Below, in pieces: positions 1-6,622 of a stretch of DNA of 64,000 nt (position 1 is its first letter; each line of letters begins with the position of its first letter). The translations under genes were made by a program, and so were the position numbers. Source of the stretch: Pseudomonas sp. GTDB lineage: Bacteria; Pseudomonadota; Gammaproteobacteria; Pseudomonadales; Pseudomonadaceae. The notes under the pieces were generated by a model. The model was not told the DNA's origin. It ran no database searches and was given only the letters and a program-made list of their open reading frames with translations. The stretch spans positions 1 through 64,000 of the forward strand of contig NZ_JAUXXP010000049.1 of NCBI RefSeq assembly GCF_030684895.1, written 5' to 3'.

Positions 1-194
1 TGATGCTTTCCGGTCTACCCGGAGAGAACGGTCGCCCGGCACAGCGCCTGGCCGCCGAACTGGATGCGCGGCTGCGCTACACCAGTATCGATGAAGTGCT
101 CGACGAAGGCCTGCACGCCTGGCTCACCGACTTCATCCTGCTGGTACGCCAGTTGGGCAACACCATCCATACGTCCTACCTGGAGGTCGCATGA
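1..194 (+). CDS. alpha-E domain protein, C-terminal end (partial)
   Basis: The reading frame is open from the left edge and ends at the TGA at 192-194, so only about the last 63 residues are present and the true start lies outside the window. The residues (for example LLVRQLGNTIHTSYLEV at the end) resemble the C-terminus of alpha-E/DUF403 proteins, which usually sit beside a transglutaminase-like gene and a circularly permuted ATP-grasp gene. The stop overlaps the next gene's start in an ATGA, which indicates translational coupling. The role of the family is unclear. It is linked by context to peptide ligation or modification. Confidence 0.7.
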   Translation, partial: MLSGLPGENGRPAQRLAAELDARLRYTSIDEVLDEGLHAWLTDFILLVRQLGNTIHTSYLEVA

Positions 195-988
195 GACTCT
201 CGATCAGCCATGACACCACCTATCGTTACGATGATCAGGTACGCGCCAGCATCCAGTACCTGCGCCTGACCCCACACGACAGCGAGCGCCAGCAGGTGCT
301 CAGCTGGGAGTTGACCCTGCCGCGCCCGGTGCGTGCGCAGCTCGATCCCTATGGCAATATCCTGCATGTGCTGACCATGGATGAGCCGCACGAATCCATC
401 GTTATCGGCGCCCGTGGTCAGGTGGAAATTGACGAGGCGCGCGAGGCCGAGCACGAAAGTCAGTCGGCTCTGCCGTTTCTGCGCTTTACCCGCCTGACCG
501 AGGCCGACGAAGCCTTGCGCGAATTTGCCAAGTTGCAGAGCCGCAGCCGACCTGACCGCAGCGGCCTGATCGACCTGATGCATGCGTTGAATGCGCATAT
601 CCGTTACCAGCCGGGTAGCACCGCCGTGGAAACCAGCGCCAGTGAAGCTTTTGCCGGCGGCAAGGGCGTTTGTCAGGATCACGCCCATGCCTTCCTGGCC
701 TGCGCGCGCAGCCTGGGCGTTCCGGCGCGGTATGTGTCGGGTTATCTGTTTACCGACAGCGAAGACCACCTGGCCAGCCACGCCTGGGCCGAGGCCTGGC
801 TGGATGACGCCTGGTACAGCTTTGACGTGACCAACTGCTTGGCCAAGCCAGAGCGGCATTTGAAGTTGGCCGTGGGCCTGGATTATCTGGATGCCTGCCC
901 AGTACGCGGCATGCGTCGCGGTGGCGGCATCGAGCAGATGCATGCGCAGGTGGAGGTTGCACCACTGGTGCGGGTGCAACAGCAGTAG
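191..988 (+). CDS. transglutaminase-like cysteine peptidase family protein
   Basis: This is a 265-residue cytoplasmic protein with no signal peptide. An N-terminal beta-rich transglutaminase N-terminal region (about 1-100) is followed by a transglutaminase-like core. The catalytic triad can be read as Cys161 in GGKGVCQDHAH, His197 in SHAWAEAW and Asp212 in YSFDVTN. Proteins of this type occur with alpha-E and ATP-grasp proteins, and the ATGA overlap with the upstream gene fits that operon. The substrate is unknown. The family suggests peptide bond hydrolysis or transfer rather than classical protein crosslinking. The ATG at 191 is chosen because of the coupled overlap and the GGAGG just upstream (181-186). 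Confidence 0.85.
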   Translation: MRLSISHDTTYRYDDQVRASIQYLRLTPHDSERQQVLSWELTLPRPVRAQLDPYGNILHVLTMDEPHESIVIGARGQVEIDEAREAEHESQSALPFLRFTRLTEADEALREFAKLQSRSRPDRSGLIDLMHALNAHIRYQPGSTAVETSASEAFAGGKGVCQDHAHAFLACARSLGVPARYVSGYLFTDSEDHLASHAWAEAWLDDAWYSFDVTNCLAKPERHLKLAVGLDYLDACPVRGMRRGGGIEQMHAQVEVAPLVRVQQQ

Positions 989-1008
989 GCGCTGCGCTGG
1001 CTTCGTAG

Positions 1009-1075
1009 GGTGGGTTAGTGGCGCTGATCTGAGATTGATTGTTCAACTCGGAGCTTGAGCGCCACGTAACCCACC
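1009..1075. repeat. dispersed inverted repeat (GGTGGGTTA type)
   Basis: Arms GGTGGGTTAGTGGCGCT (1009-1025) and AGCGCCACGTAACCCACC (1058-1075) are near-perfect reverse complements around a roughly 32-base loop. GGTGGGTTA...TAACCCACC repeats are scattered in Pseudomonas intergenic regions (recalled, not searched). It lies just after the transglutaminase gene and lacks a T-tract, so a repeat is likelier than a terminator. Confidence 0.6.
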
Positions 1076-1150
1076 AAGCGGTGGTCACGGTTGCGCCTGC
1101 TGGCGCTTTTAGCGGTCGCTGTGCAGTTTAGTTTTGGCGGTCAGCTCTAG

Positions 1151-1405
1151 TTTTGGTTTCGCCCCTTACGGGCGAGTCACTTTTGCCAGTCGCCGCAAAA
1201 GTAACCAAAAACGCTTGCCCCGACATCCGGCCCTGCCTGCGGCAGGGTTCGTTCACGCCATCGTTGTTCCAGGGGCCCGCCGCGAAGGGCCATCCCTGGC
1301 CCATCGCGGCTCTCGCGACATCCATGTCGCTCAACCCCTTCCACAACGTTTCTGTTCACCCTCCTGAAGGGGCGTTTGGCGTCGCCTGCAAGTTTTGTGT
1401 GGATT
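1151..1405 (+). repeat. dispersed repeat element, copy A (forward)
   Basis: This stretch has no convincing gene. It aligns by eye with the reverse complement of 1640-1884. Shared blocks are a terminal GCC-TTACGG-CGAGTCACTTT hairpin region, AAAGTAACCAAA, a central segment around CCATCCCTGGCCCAT, CTCTCG-C-CATCCATG-CGCTC, CCC-AC-CAACG, and CCTCCTGA-GGGG. Short open frames inside it are by-products of the repeat. Family identity and mobility are unknown. Confidence 0.6.
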
Positions 1406-1547
1406 AACCAAAAGCACCGGCACATCGCTCACCCGCTCGTAGGGTGAAAAACCGCGAAGCGTTTTCCACCACGGCAATTTGATGGGTATCGCGTTGCTCA
1501 ACCCATCCTCCGGTTCTGTCACCAATGGTGGTCGCTTTGCGAAACCT

Positions 1548-1612
1548 GTAGGAGCGGCCTTGGCCGCGATGTTTTTGTATTCACCTCGATTCGCGGGCAA
1601 GCCTGCTCCTAC
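1548..1612. repeat. REPIN (inverted pair of REP sequences)
   Basis: GTAGGAGCGGCCTTGGCCGC at 1548 and the inverted partner ending GCCTGCTCCTAC at about 1612 form the classic Pseudomonas REP pair, each half with its own small palindrome (GCGGCC-TTGGCCGC; GCGGGCAAGCCTGC). It lies between the two inverted copies of the larger dispersed element. REPs are mobilised in trans by RAYT transposases; no RAYT gene is in this window. Confidence 0.8.
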
Positions 1613-1639
1613 AAAAGCAGAGCGTGTCGACAGCAGCCG

Positions 1640-1884
1640 AACTTACATGCGCGCGCAAAATCCCCATCAGGAGGCCGAGTGGAGGTGTTGCGTAGGGGGA
1701 CGAGCCGCATGGATGCGGCGAGAGGCGTAATGGGCCAGGGACGGCCCATGTACGCCGGCCCCCGGAGCAATACCGGAGCGAGGGAAGTTTCGCGCAGCGA
1801 AACCCGGATGCAGGGGCGCATTCTCTTTGGTTACTTTCTCTTGTGCGAAGCAAGAGAAAGTGACTCGCCGTAAAGGCGAAAAGC
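1640..1884 (-). repeat. dispersed repeat element, copy B (inverted)
   Basis: This is the inverted, diverged second copy of the element at 1151-1405. Its outer end (about 1830-1884) contains TTTGGTTACTTTCTC and the hairpin around CTTGTGCGAAGCAAG, mirroring the CACTTTTGCCAGTCGCCGCAAAAG end of copy A. The copies point towards each other, with a REPIN in between. The low-GC HEPN gene starts about 75 bases beyond its outer end. Confidence 0.6.
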
Positions 1885-1959
1885 GTCAGCTTAGTTGAGC
1901 AGAATTCTTCATGATATATCGATAGTAGGTGTGTTTGTTTTGAGGAATTTAATTATGGG

Positions 1960-3390
1960 TTACTTGTCGTTTTGTGCGGGAAATTCGATGTTCACTGCTG
2001 CAGAAGATGCTGTTATCCAAAAATGCCCATCCATTCTTTTGATGATCTTTCCTGAAATATCTGGATGTATTCCGATTTTTTCAAGAAGAGCTATTATGAG
2101 AAGAGCTTCAGCGAATTTTGTGTACCCATGTAGGCTTGCTTCGTCGTAGTAGTAATTGTTGGCATGTGTTATGTCGTTTCTAAGTTTGCAAATTTCTTTG
2201 ATTGAATCGTTGTTGAATTTCCATTGTGTTTTGGTTGTGTCTGGGATTCTTTTAAAGAAGTCAGTTATGCATTTTTCTGTGTTGTACTTTGAGTTGTTGT
2301 ATCTGTCTAATCCGCGAATAAATGAATAAGCGTCTTTTTTTGATATTTCTGTGAGTGTTAAGTGTGTTTTTATTAGATCTTTTATTTCGTTTAATATCTC
2401 GTCGTTGATGAATTTTTTGCTATTGAAGCAGAGGCTTTCAAGGATTCTAAAATATCCAAGAAATCGGTCTTCGTTGTTATTCATTTCTCTATATTTTAAA
2501 TATTTTGCAAAGTACGATTGCTCCGTTTCCGGCAACTTGAAATATTGAGAGAATGCCTCAAGAGGGAACTCTGGTGTGAGAGGTCCTGTCCAGATATCTT
2601 TTCCAAGTGGGAATAGAATTGTATTTTGAAAGTTTGGTTTGTGGGCTTTGTTTGTGTAGTAAAGAGAAGCTTTCTTGTGGTGTGAGCTGTTATAGTTTAT
2701 TTGGATTTTTTGTACGGATAAATTGCTGCCAGTGATTGTTGATAGTATTGCGTAAAGTCTATTGTACTCAGCTATTATTTTTTCGGCTGTAGTACTGCTG
2801 TCCAGCCTTAAGTATAAAAGTGGCGGAAAATTTATACCGGCCTCAAAGTTGGATGAGGAGCTGTATGTTTTTATGCTGTAGCTGGCGCCTAGGGTAAGAT
2901 GTTTGTTAAGCGGCTCGCGAAATTCGTTAAAATGTTCAGGTATGGTTTTGTTGTGGTAGCTGTCAATTATTTTTCTTTGGATTCTTGTATGTCCAATCCA
3001 CTTGTTTAGTGTTTCTGAGTATATGGATATTTCGTTGAATTTTAATTTCAATCCCGTATCTGATGGAGTCATTATCAGGTATTCAACGATGTAATCTATT
3101 TCGAAGAATGTAATTAGTTTCGGGTTTTGTGTGATTATTCCGCTTGTGGATTTTTGTATTTTTAGGTTGGTTAGTATAAATGTTGTATTGGTTGCTTGAC
3201 AGGTTAGCGTTTCAAGGTCTGACCATCCGCCTGAGTATTTTCTGCCTTCTGATTCCTCTCCCGTTACTCTAAGGTTTATTGATTTTGGCGTTAGTTTGAG
3301 TTTGGCTGAAAAATAATTTTCAGTAGCTTTAACTGTGACATTGAATTCATAGCTTTCGTTTAGAAGGAGTTCTTCTGGCCTTCTTTGCAT
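1960..3390 (-). CDS. HEPN-domain protein resembling antiphage ApeA
   Basis: This 476-residue protein is encoded by strongly AT-rich DNA, unlike every neighbour, which points to horizontal acquisition. The N-terminal half (about 10-260) is beta-rich, with strand patterns such as YEFNVTV, INLRVTG, TCQATNTTFILTNLKI and FFEIDYIVEYLI. This fits the N-terminal domain of ApeA-type proteins. The C-terminal half is helical: a DRFLGYFRILESLCF helix (about 308-322) and the motif RNDITH (Arg404-His409), which matches the HEPN catalytic signature R-x4-6-H. HEPN proteins of this class are metal-independent RNases, often in abortive infection. The start is supported by CAGGAA 8 bases upstream. It stands alone, with no nucleotidyltransferase (MNT) partner, and dispersed repeats lie on its downstream side. 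The HEPN call is fairly firm; ApeA membership is inferred from the overall layout. Confidence 0.75.
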   Translation of the reverse strand: MQRRPEELLLNESYEFNVTVKATENYFSAKLKLTPKSINLRVTGEESEGRKYSGGWSDLETLTCQATNTTFILTNLKIQKSTSGIITQNPKLITFFEIDYIVEYLIMTPSDTGLKLKFNEISIYSETLNKWIGHTRIQRKIIDSYHNKTIPEHFNEFREPLNKHLTLGASYSIKTYSSSSNFEAGINFPPLLYLRLDSSTTAEKIIAEYNRLYAILSTITGSNLSVQKIQINYNSSHHKKASLYYTNKAHKPNFQNTILFPLGKDIWTGPLTPEFPLEAFSQYFKLPETEQSYFAKYLKYREMNNNEDRFLGYFRILESLCFNSKKFINDEILNEIKDLIKTHLTLTEISKKDAYSFIRGLDRYNNSKYNTEKCITDFFKRIPDTTKTQWKFNNDSIKEICKLRNDITHANNYYYDEASLHGYTKFAEALLIIALLEKIGIHPDISGKIIKRMDGHFWITASSAAVNIEFPAQNDK

Positions 3391-3451
3391 TGTGAAATTC
3401 CTGTAATCACTTGTGCCGAAAATTTTTGTATGGTCGCACTGCTGTTGAGAT

Positions 3452-4258
3452 TTAATTAATCTTCCTTGAGCTCATATGCCCCAAATACTCAACCAACTCC
3501 CCCAGTTCCTTATCACTCAACACCTCAACCGCAAACCCCGGCATCTTGCCCTGTGGCCAGCGCCTTAAACTCTGAGGGTCGCGGATATAGCGGCTTAGAA
3601 AGTCGCCGCTGAAATACTCGGTTGGGTTATGCGGAATATTCAGATCGGGGCCGAATTGCGAGTCGCCGGCGCCATTCAGGCGATGACAGGCCATGCAGTT
3701 TTTCTGGTATTGGGCAAACCCGGCCTGCACCGCCGAGCTGGCGTCTGCTGCGGGAAGTAGTTGCGGAAAGCGCTGCGCCACCGGGGCCAGTTTGCGGATG
3801 GTGGCCAGCTGGAATGGCCATTGTTCGGGGCCGATCTGGCTGGCGGCCGGTTTTTGCCATACCAGGTAGAACGGCCCGGCGCTGGGTTTGCCGTTGCCCA
3901 GGGCGGGCCAGGGTTGTGCTGGGTCTTCGATGGCCAGCCACGCCTGGCTGCCGGTTTGGCTAAGCGCGGGGGCGGCGGAGAGTTCGGCGGCAAAGCCGTC
4001 GCTGGCCACCAGTTGCAGGTGGTCACCCGGCTGCACGCCTTCTAACAGGGCGGCCAACGGCACAGCGCGGTAGTGCATGTTGCGTTTGTAGCTAACGTCG
4101 TCGCTGATCTCGACGCTTTGCGCCTGCGGGTGGGCGAGCAGTTGTGCGCTGCTCAGGCGCTGGCTGCCGCTGCCCAGTTCCAGGGTCAGTTCGGCGGCGT
4201 GCAGGTGGCTGAAGGGTAAGAGGGCGAGCAGGGCGATGCAGAGGGTGTGCTTGTTCAA
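3452..4258 (-). CDS. periplasmic cytochrome c with an N-terminal molybdopterin-oxidoreductase-like domain
   Basis: This is a 268-residue protein with a Sec signal peptide (cleavage near HLHA-AE, about residue 21). Residues 22-160 look like the small sulfite-oxidase/molybdopterin-binding-type fold (YRAVPLAALL, SDGFAAEL, GPFYLVWQ) without an obvious molybdenum-ligand cysteine. The C-terminal part (about 175-262) is a class I cytochrome c with the haem motif C188-M-A-C191-H192 and a likely distal Met239 in GKMPGF. It probably carries electrons in the periplasm, partner unknown. Its start overlaps the stop of the upstream rhodanese gene (ATGA, 4255-4258), so the two are co-translated. Confidence 0.8.
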   Translation of the reverse strand: MNKHTLCIALLALLPFSHLHAAELTLELGSGSQRLSSAQLLAHPQAQSVEISDDVSYKRNMHYRAVPLAALLEGVQPGDHLQLVASDGFAAELSAAPALSQTGSQAWLAIEDPAQPWPALGNGKPSAGPFYLVWQKPAASQIGPEQWPFQLATIRKLAPVAQRFPQLLPAADASSAVQAGFAQYQKNCMACHRLNGAGDSQFGPDLNIPHNPTEYFSGDFLSRYIRDPQSLRRWPQGKMPGFAVEVLSDKELGELVEYLGHMSSRKIN

Positions 4259-4614
4259 TCCTGCGACTCCAGGGCCAGTTTCAGTTCGTCATAGCCGCCG
4301 GCGTTGATCAGGTTGCTGTAACCCATGGCGCGCAGGCTTTCTTCGGCGATGCCGGAACGGCGGCCGCTGCGGCAGTAGAGGATGATCGGCGTGTCTTTAT
4401 CCGGGGCGAGGGCGCTGATGCGGCTGGCGATCTGTTCGTGCTCGATTTGCTCGGCTCCGGGCAAGGCGCCGGCGGCGAATTCTTCGGCGGTGCGGACATC
4501 GATCAGCACGCTTTCCGGTGATTGCAGGGCGACAACGGCGGCGCTGAGTTCGGCTTCGCCGGCCAGCAGAGGCAGGCTGACCAGCAGGCCGAGGGTGGCA
4601 AGTAGGGTGCGCAT
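4255..4614 (-). CDS. periplasmic rhodanese-like sulfurtransferase
   Basis: This is a 119-residue single-domain rhodanese with a signal peptide (cleavage near LLAGEA, about residue 19). The active-site loop CRSGRRS begins at Cys81, the persulfide-forming cysteine, and VLIDVRTAEEF and LINAGGYDEL are typical family segments. It would transfer sulfane sulfur or handle sulfur oxyanions in the periplasm. It is the first gene of a two-gene operon with the cytochrome c downstream, so a periplasmic sulfur redox role is plausible but unproven. Confidence 0.85.
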   Translation of the reverse strand: MRTLLATLGLLVSLPLLAGEAELSAAVVALQSPESVLIDVRTAEEFAAGALPGAEQIEHEQIASRISALAPDKDTPIILYCRSGRRSGIAEESLRAMGYSNLINAGGYDELKLALESQD

Positions 4615-4737
4615 GGCGTGCTCCTTAGGGTGATTGAAATCACCCTAGCACAGGCGCCAGCTTTCAAGCGGTTGCGGGGTTGTGCTGCCCCTGCCATGCG
4701 CACTCCACGGTGGCAGGCAGGGCAGGAAATCAGGGGT

Positions 4738-4833
4738 TTAGCTGACCAAGCGGGTCAGGTTGGGAAGAATCAGAATGACGGTGGTGGCAAACACGATCAT
4801 GCCTGCCTGACGCATTTTCACTGGATTGAACAT
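4738..4833 (-). CDS. possible 31-residue membrane microprotein
   Basis: An ATG at 4831-4833 opens a 31-codon frame ending in TAA at 4738. It starts MFNPVKMRQAG, continues with a hydrophobic stretch (MIVFATTVILILPNL) and ends TRLVS, so one membrane segment with a basic N-terminus is predicted. The upstream sequence (CAAGGCCAACCGCC) has only a weak ribosome binding site. It lies upstream of the rhodanese gene on the same strand. No family is recognised. The charge and hydrophobicity pattern favours a real peptide, but chance is possible. Confidence 0.35.
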   Translation of the reverse strand: MFNPVKMRQAGMIVFATTVILILPNLTRLVS

Positions 4834-5288
4834 GGCGGTTGGCCTTGTTGTTTTTTGCGGGTGGTCGTCGCTGTCCTGCTCAATATGCGGATGCGACGCC
4901 ACACCTCGTGTTGATCATTCAAGCCGCCCCGGCAAAACCCGGCGACGACGCCTACAGCAGCCGACCTGCACACTATGTGCTGGTGGCTTGATTCAACTGT
5001 AGGGGCGCGCAGCCCCTGGCTATAGACGCCTTGATTACTAAGGTGCGTGGATTAGTTGCCTGTGGTTATGACGCGGGCTCCGCCACAGGCAAGCGGAGCT
5101 TGAGCTAGACGCGCTTGTTGGCCTTCGCCCAGTGATTGACCGTTTGTCTGAGCTGAGCGGTCAATAGGCCTGAGCGCTTCGGTCATTGAGCCTGTCTGCG
5201 CTCGGCGTATGGTGACTGCACTCAACAAAAACAGGCGTGGGCCCCACCTGCGCCATCAGCCACCCTCCATTGGAGGTCTGAGGACGCC
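4834..5288. other. non-coding region upstream of the beta-oxidation genes
   Basis: No convincing gene is seen in these 455 bases. The stretch holds an inverted repeat, ATTGACCG (5135-5142) and CGGTCAAT (5158-5165), 15 bases apart and about 125 bases before the thiolase start. It could be a repressor site for the operon. It also holds the thiolase ribosome binding site (TTGGAGGTCTGAGGA) just before 5289. Confidence 0.4.
5135..5165. promoter_or_regulatory. inverted repeat upstream of the thiolase gene, possible operator
   Basis: Perfect 8-base arms ATTGACCG and CGGTCAAT are separated by 15 bases, positioned where a regulator of the fadA/fadB-like operon could bind. It does not match the PsrA-type site I remember (GAAAC-N4-GTTTC). 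The function is inferred from symmetry and position only. Confidence 0.3.
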
Positions 5289-6494
5289 ATGACCGAAGCA
5301 TATATTTTCGATGCGGTGCGCACGCCCCGCGGCAAGGGCAAGAAGGACGGCGCGCTTTACAGCGTCAAACCTGTCGACCTGATCGCCGGCCTGCTCAAGG
5401 CGCTGCAAGCGCGCAATAACCTGGACACCAGCCAGGTCGATGACATCGTGCTCGGCTGCGTAACGCCGGTGGGTGATCAGGGCGCGGACATCGCCAAAAC
5501 GGCGGCCATGGTCGCCGATTGGGATGTCAGCGTGTCGGGCGTGCAGCTCAACCGTTTCTGCGCCTCGGGCCTGGAAGCGGTGAATATCGGTGCGATGAAG
5601 GTGCGTTCAGGTTTTGAAGACCTGGTGGTGGTCGGCGGCGTCGAGTCGATGTCGCGCATTCCCATGGGTTCCGACGGTGGCGCCTGGGTGATGGACCCAG
5701 CTACCAATATGCACACCCATTTCACCCCGCAGGGTATCGGCGCCGATTTGATCGCCACCCTGGAAGGTTTCAGCCGCACTGACGTCGACAGCTTTGCCCT
5801 GCGCTCGCAGCAGAAGGCCGCCCGCGCCAGCAAGGACGGCTCGTTCAGCAAGTCGCTGATTCCGGTGGCGGATCAGAACGGCATCGTGCTGCTCGACCAC
5901 GACGAGTTTATCCGTGGCGAATCCACCCTCGAAGGCCTGGGCAAGCTCAAGCCGAGCTTCGAGATGATGGGCCAGATGGGCTTCGACAGCACCGCGCTGC
6001 GCGTCTACAGCCATGTCGAGCAGATCAACCACGTACACACTCCGGGCAACAGTTCGGGCATCGTCGACGGCTCCGCCTTGATGCTGATCGGCAGCGCTGA
6101 GAAGGGCAAGGAACTGGGCTTGAAGCCGCGCGCGCGTATCGTCGCCACCGCCGTGACCAGCACCGACCCGACCATCATGCTCACCGGCCCGGCGCCGGCC
6201 ACCCGCAAGGCGTTGGCCAAGGCTGGGCTGAACGTCAATGACATCGACCTGTTCGAGGTCAACGAGGCGTTTGCCTCGGTGGTGATGAAGTTTATGAAGG
6301 ACATGGGCGTCAGCGAGGACAAGGTCAACGTCAACGGCGGCTCCATCGCCATGGGCCACCCGCTGGGTGCGACCGGCTGCGCCATCCTCGGCACCCTGAT
6401 CGACGAGCTGGAGAAGCGCCAACTGCGCTACGGCCTGGCCACCCTCTGTGTGGGCGGCGGTATGGGTATTGCCACGATTATTGAACGAAACTGA
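5289..6494 (+). CDS. acetyl-CoA C-acyltransferase (thiolase)
   Basis: This 401-residue type II thiolase catalyses the CoA-dependent cleavage of 3-ketoacyl-CoA in the last step of beta-oxidation. The nucleophile is Cys91 in LNRFCASG, the catalytic His357 lies in MGHPLGATG, and the second cysteine, Cys387, is in TLCVGGGMG. Length and motifs are complete. It is followed after 128 bases by a FadB/FadJ-like multifunctional enzyme on the same strand, so the pair forms a fatty-acid oxidation complex. From memory it corresponds to the PA1736/PA1737 pair rather than the main fadBA operon, in which fadB comes first. A Shine-Dalgarno GGAGG precedes the ATG. Confidence 0.93.
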   Translation: MTEAYIFDAVRTPRGKGKKDGALYSVKPVDLIAGLLKALQARNNLDTSQVDDIVLGCVTPVGDQGADIAKTAAMVADWDVSVSGVQLNRFCASGLEAVNIGAMKVRSGFEDLVVVGGVESMSRIPMGSDGGAWVMDPATNMHTHFTPQGIGADLIATLEGFSRTDVDSFALRSQQKAARASKDGSFSKSLIPVADQNGIVLLDHDEFIRGESTLEGLGKLKPSFEMMGQMGFDSTALRVYSHVEQINHVHTPGNSSGIVDGSALMLIGSAEKGKELGLKPRARIVATAVTSTDPTIMLTGPAPATRKALAKAGLNVNDIDLFEVNEAFASVVMKFMKDMGVSEDKVNVNGGSIAMGHPLGATGCAILGTLIDELEKRQLRYGLATLCVGGGMGIATIIERN

Positions 6495-6500
6495 ACAGGC

Positions 6501-6566
6501 GTAGGAGCGGGCCATGCCCGCGAAGCCGACGTTGCGCTGATGATCGCGGGCATGGCCCGCTCCTAT
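6501..6566. repeat. REPIN between the two beta-oxidation genes
   Basis: GTAGGAGCGGGCCATGCCCGC (from 6501) is mirrored by GCGGGCATGGCCCGCTCCTA (ending about 6565). This is an inverted REP pair inside the 128-base gap of an otherwise operon-like gene pair. In mRNA it would fold into a long stem-loop and could change the relative amounts of the two proteins. Confidence 0.8.
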
Positions 6567-6622
6567 GGTTTCTGCGTTGCCCACCAGTTGAGTGCAACTG
6601 CCAGTGAGAAAGGAATTAAGTA

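Noticed and set aside
1128..1853. Many 60-90 codon frames on both strands in the repeat mosaic
   Set aside because: They follow the dispersed repeat and change frame between the two copies, so they are not genes.
1960..3390. HEPN gene as half of a HEPN-MNT toxin-antitoxin pair
   Set aside because: No MNT nucleotidyltransferase gene lies beside it, and the large N-terminal domain is not that of minimal HEPN toxins.
5135..5165. Inverted repeat as a PsrA/FadR fatty-acid operator
   Set aside because: The arms ATTGACCG/CGGTCAAT and 15-base spacing do not match the sites I know, so it is listed only as an unassigned inverted repeat.
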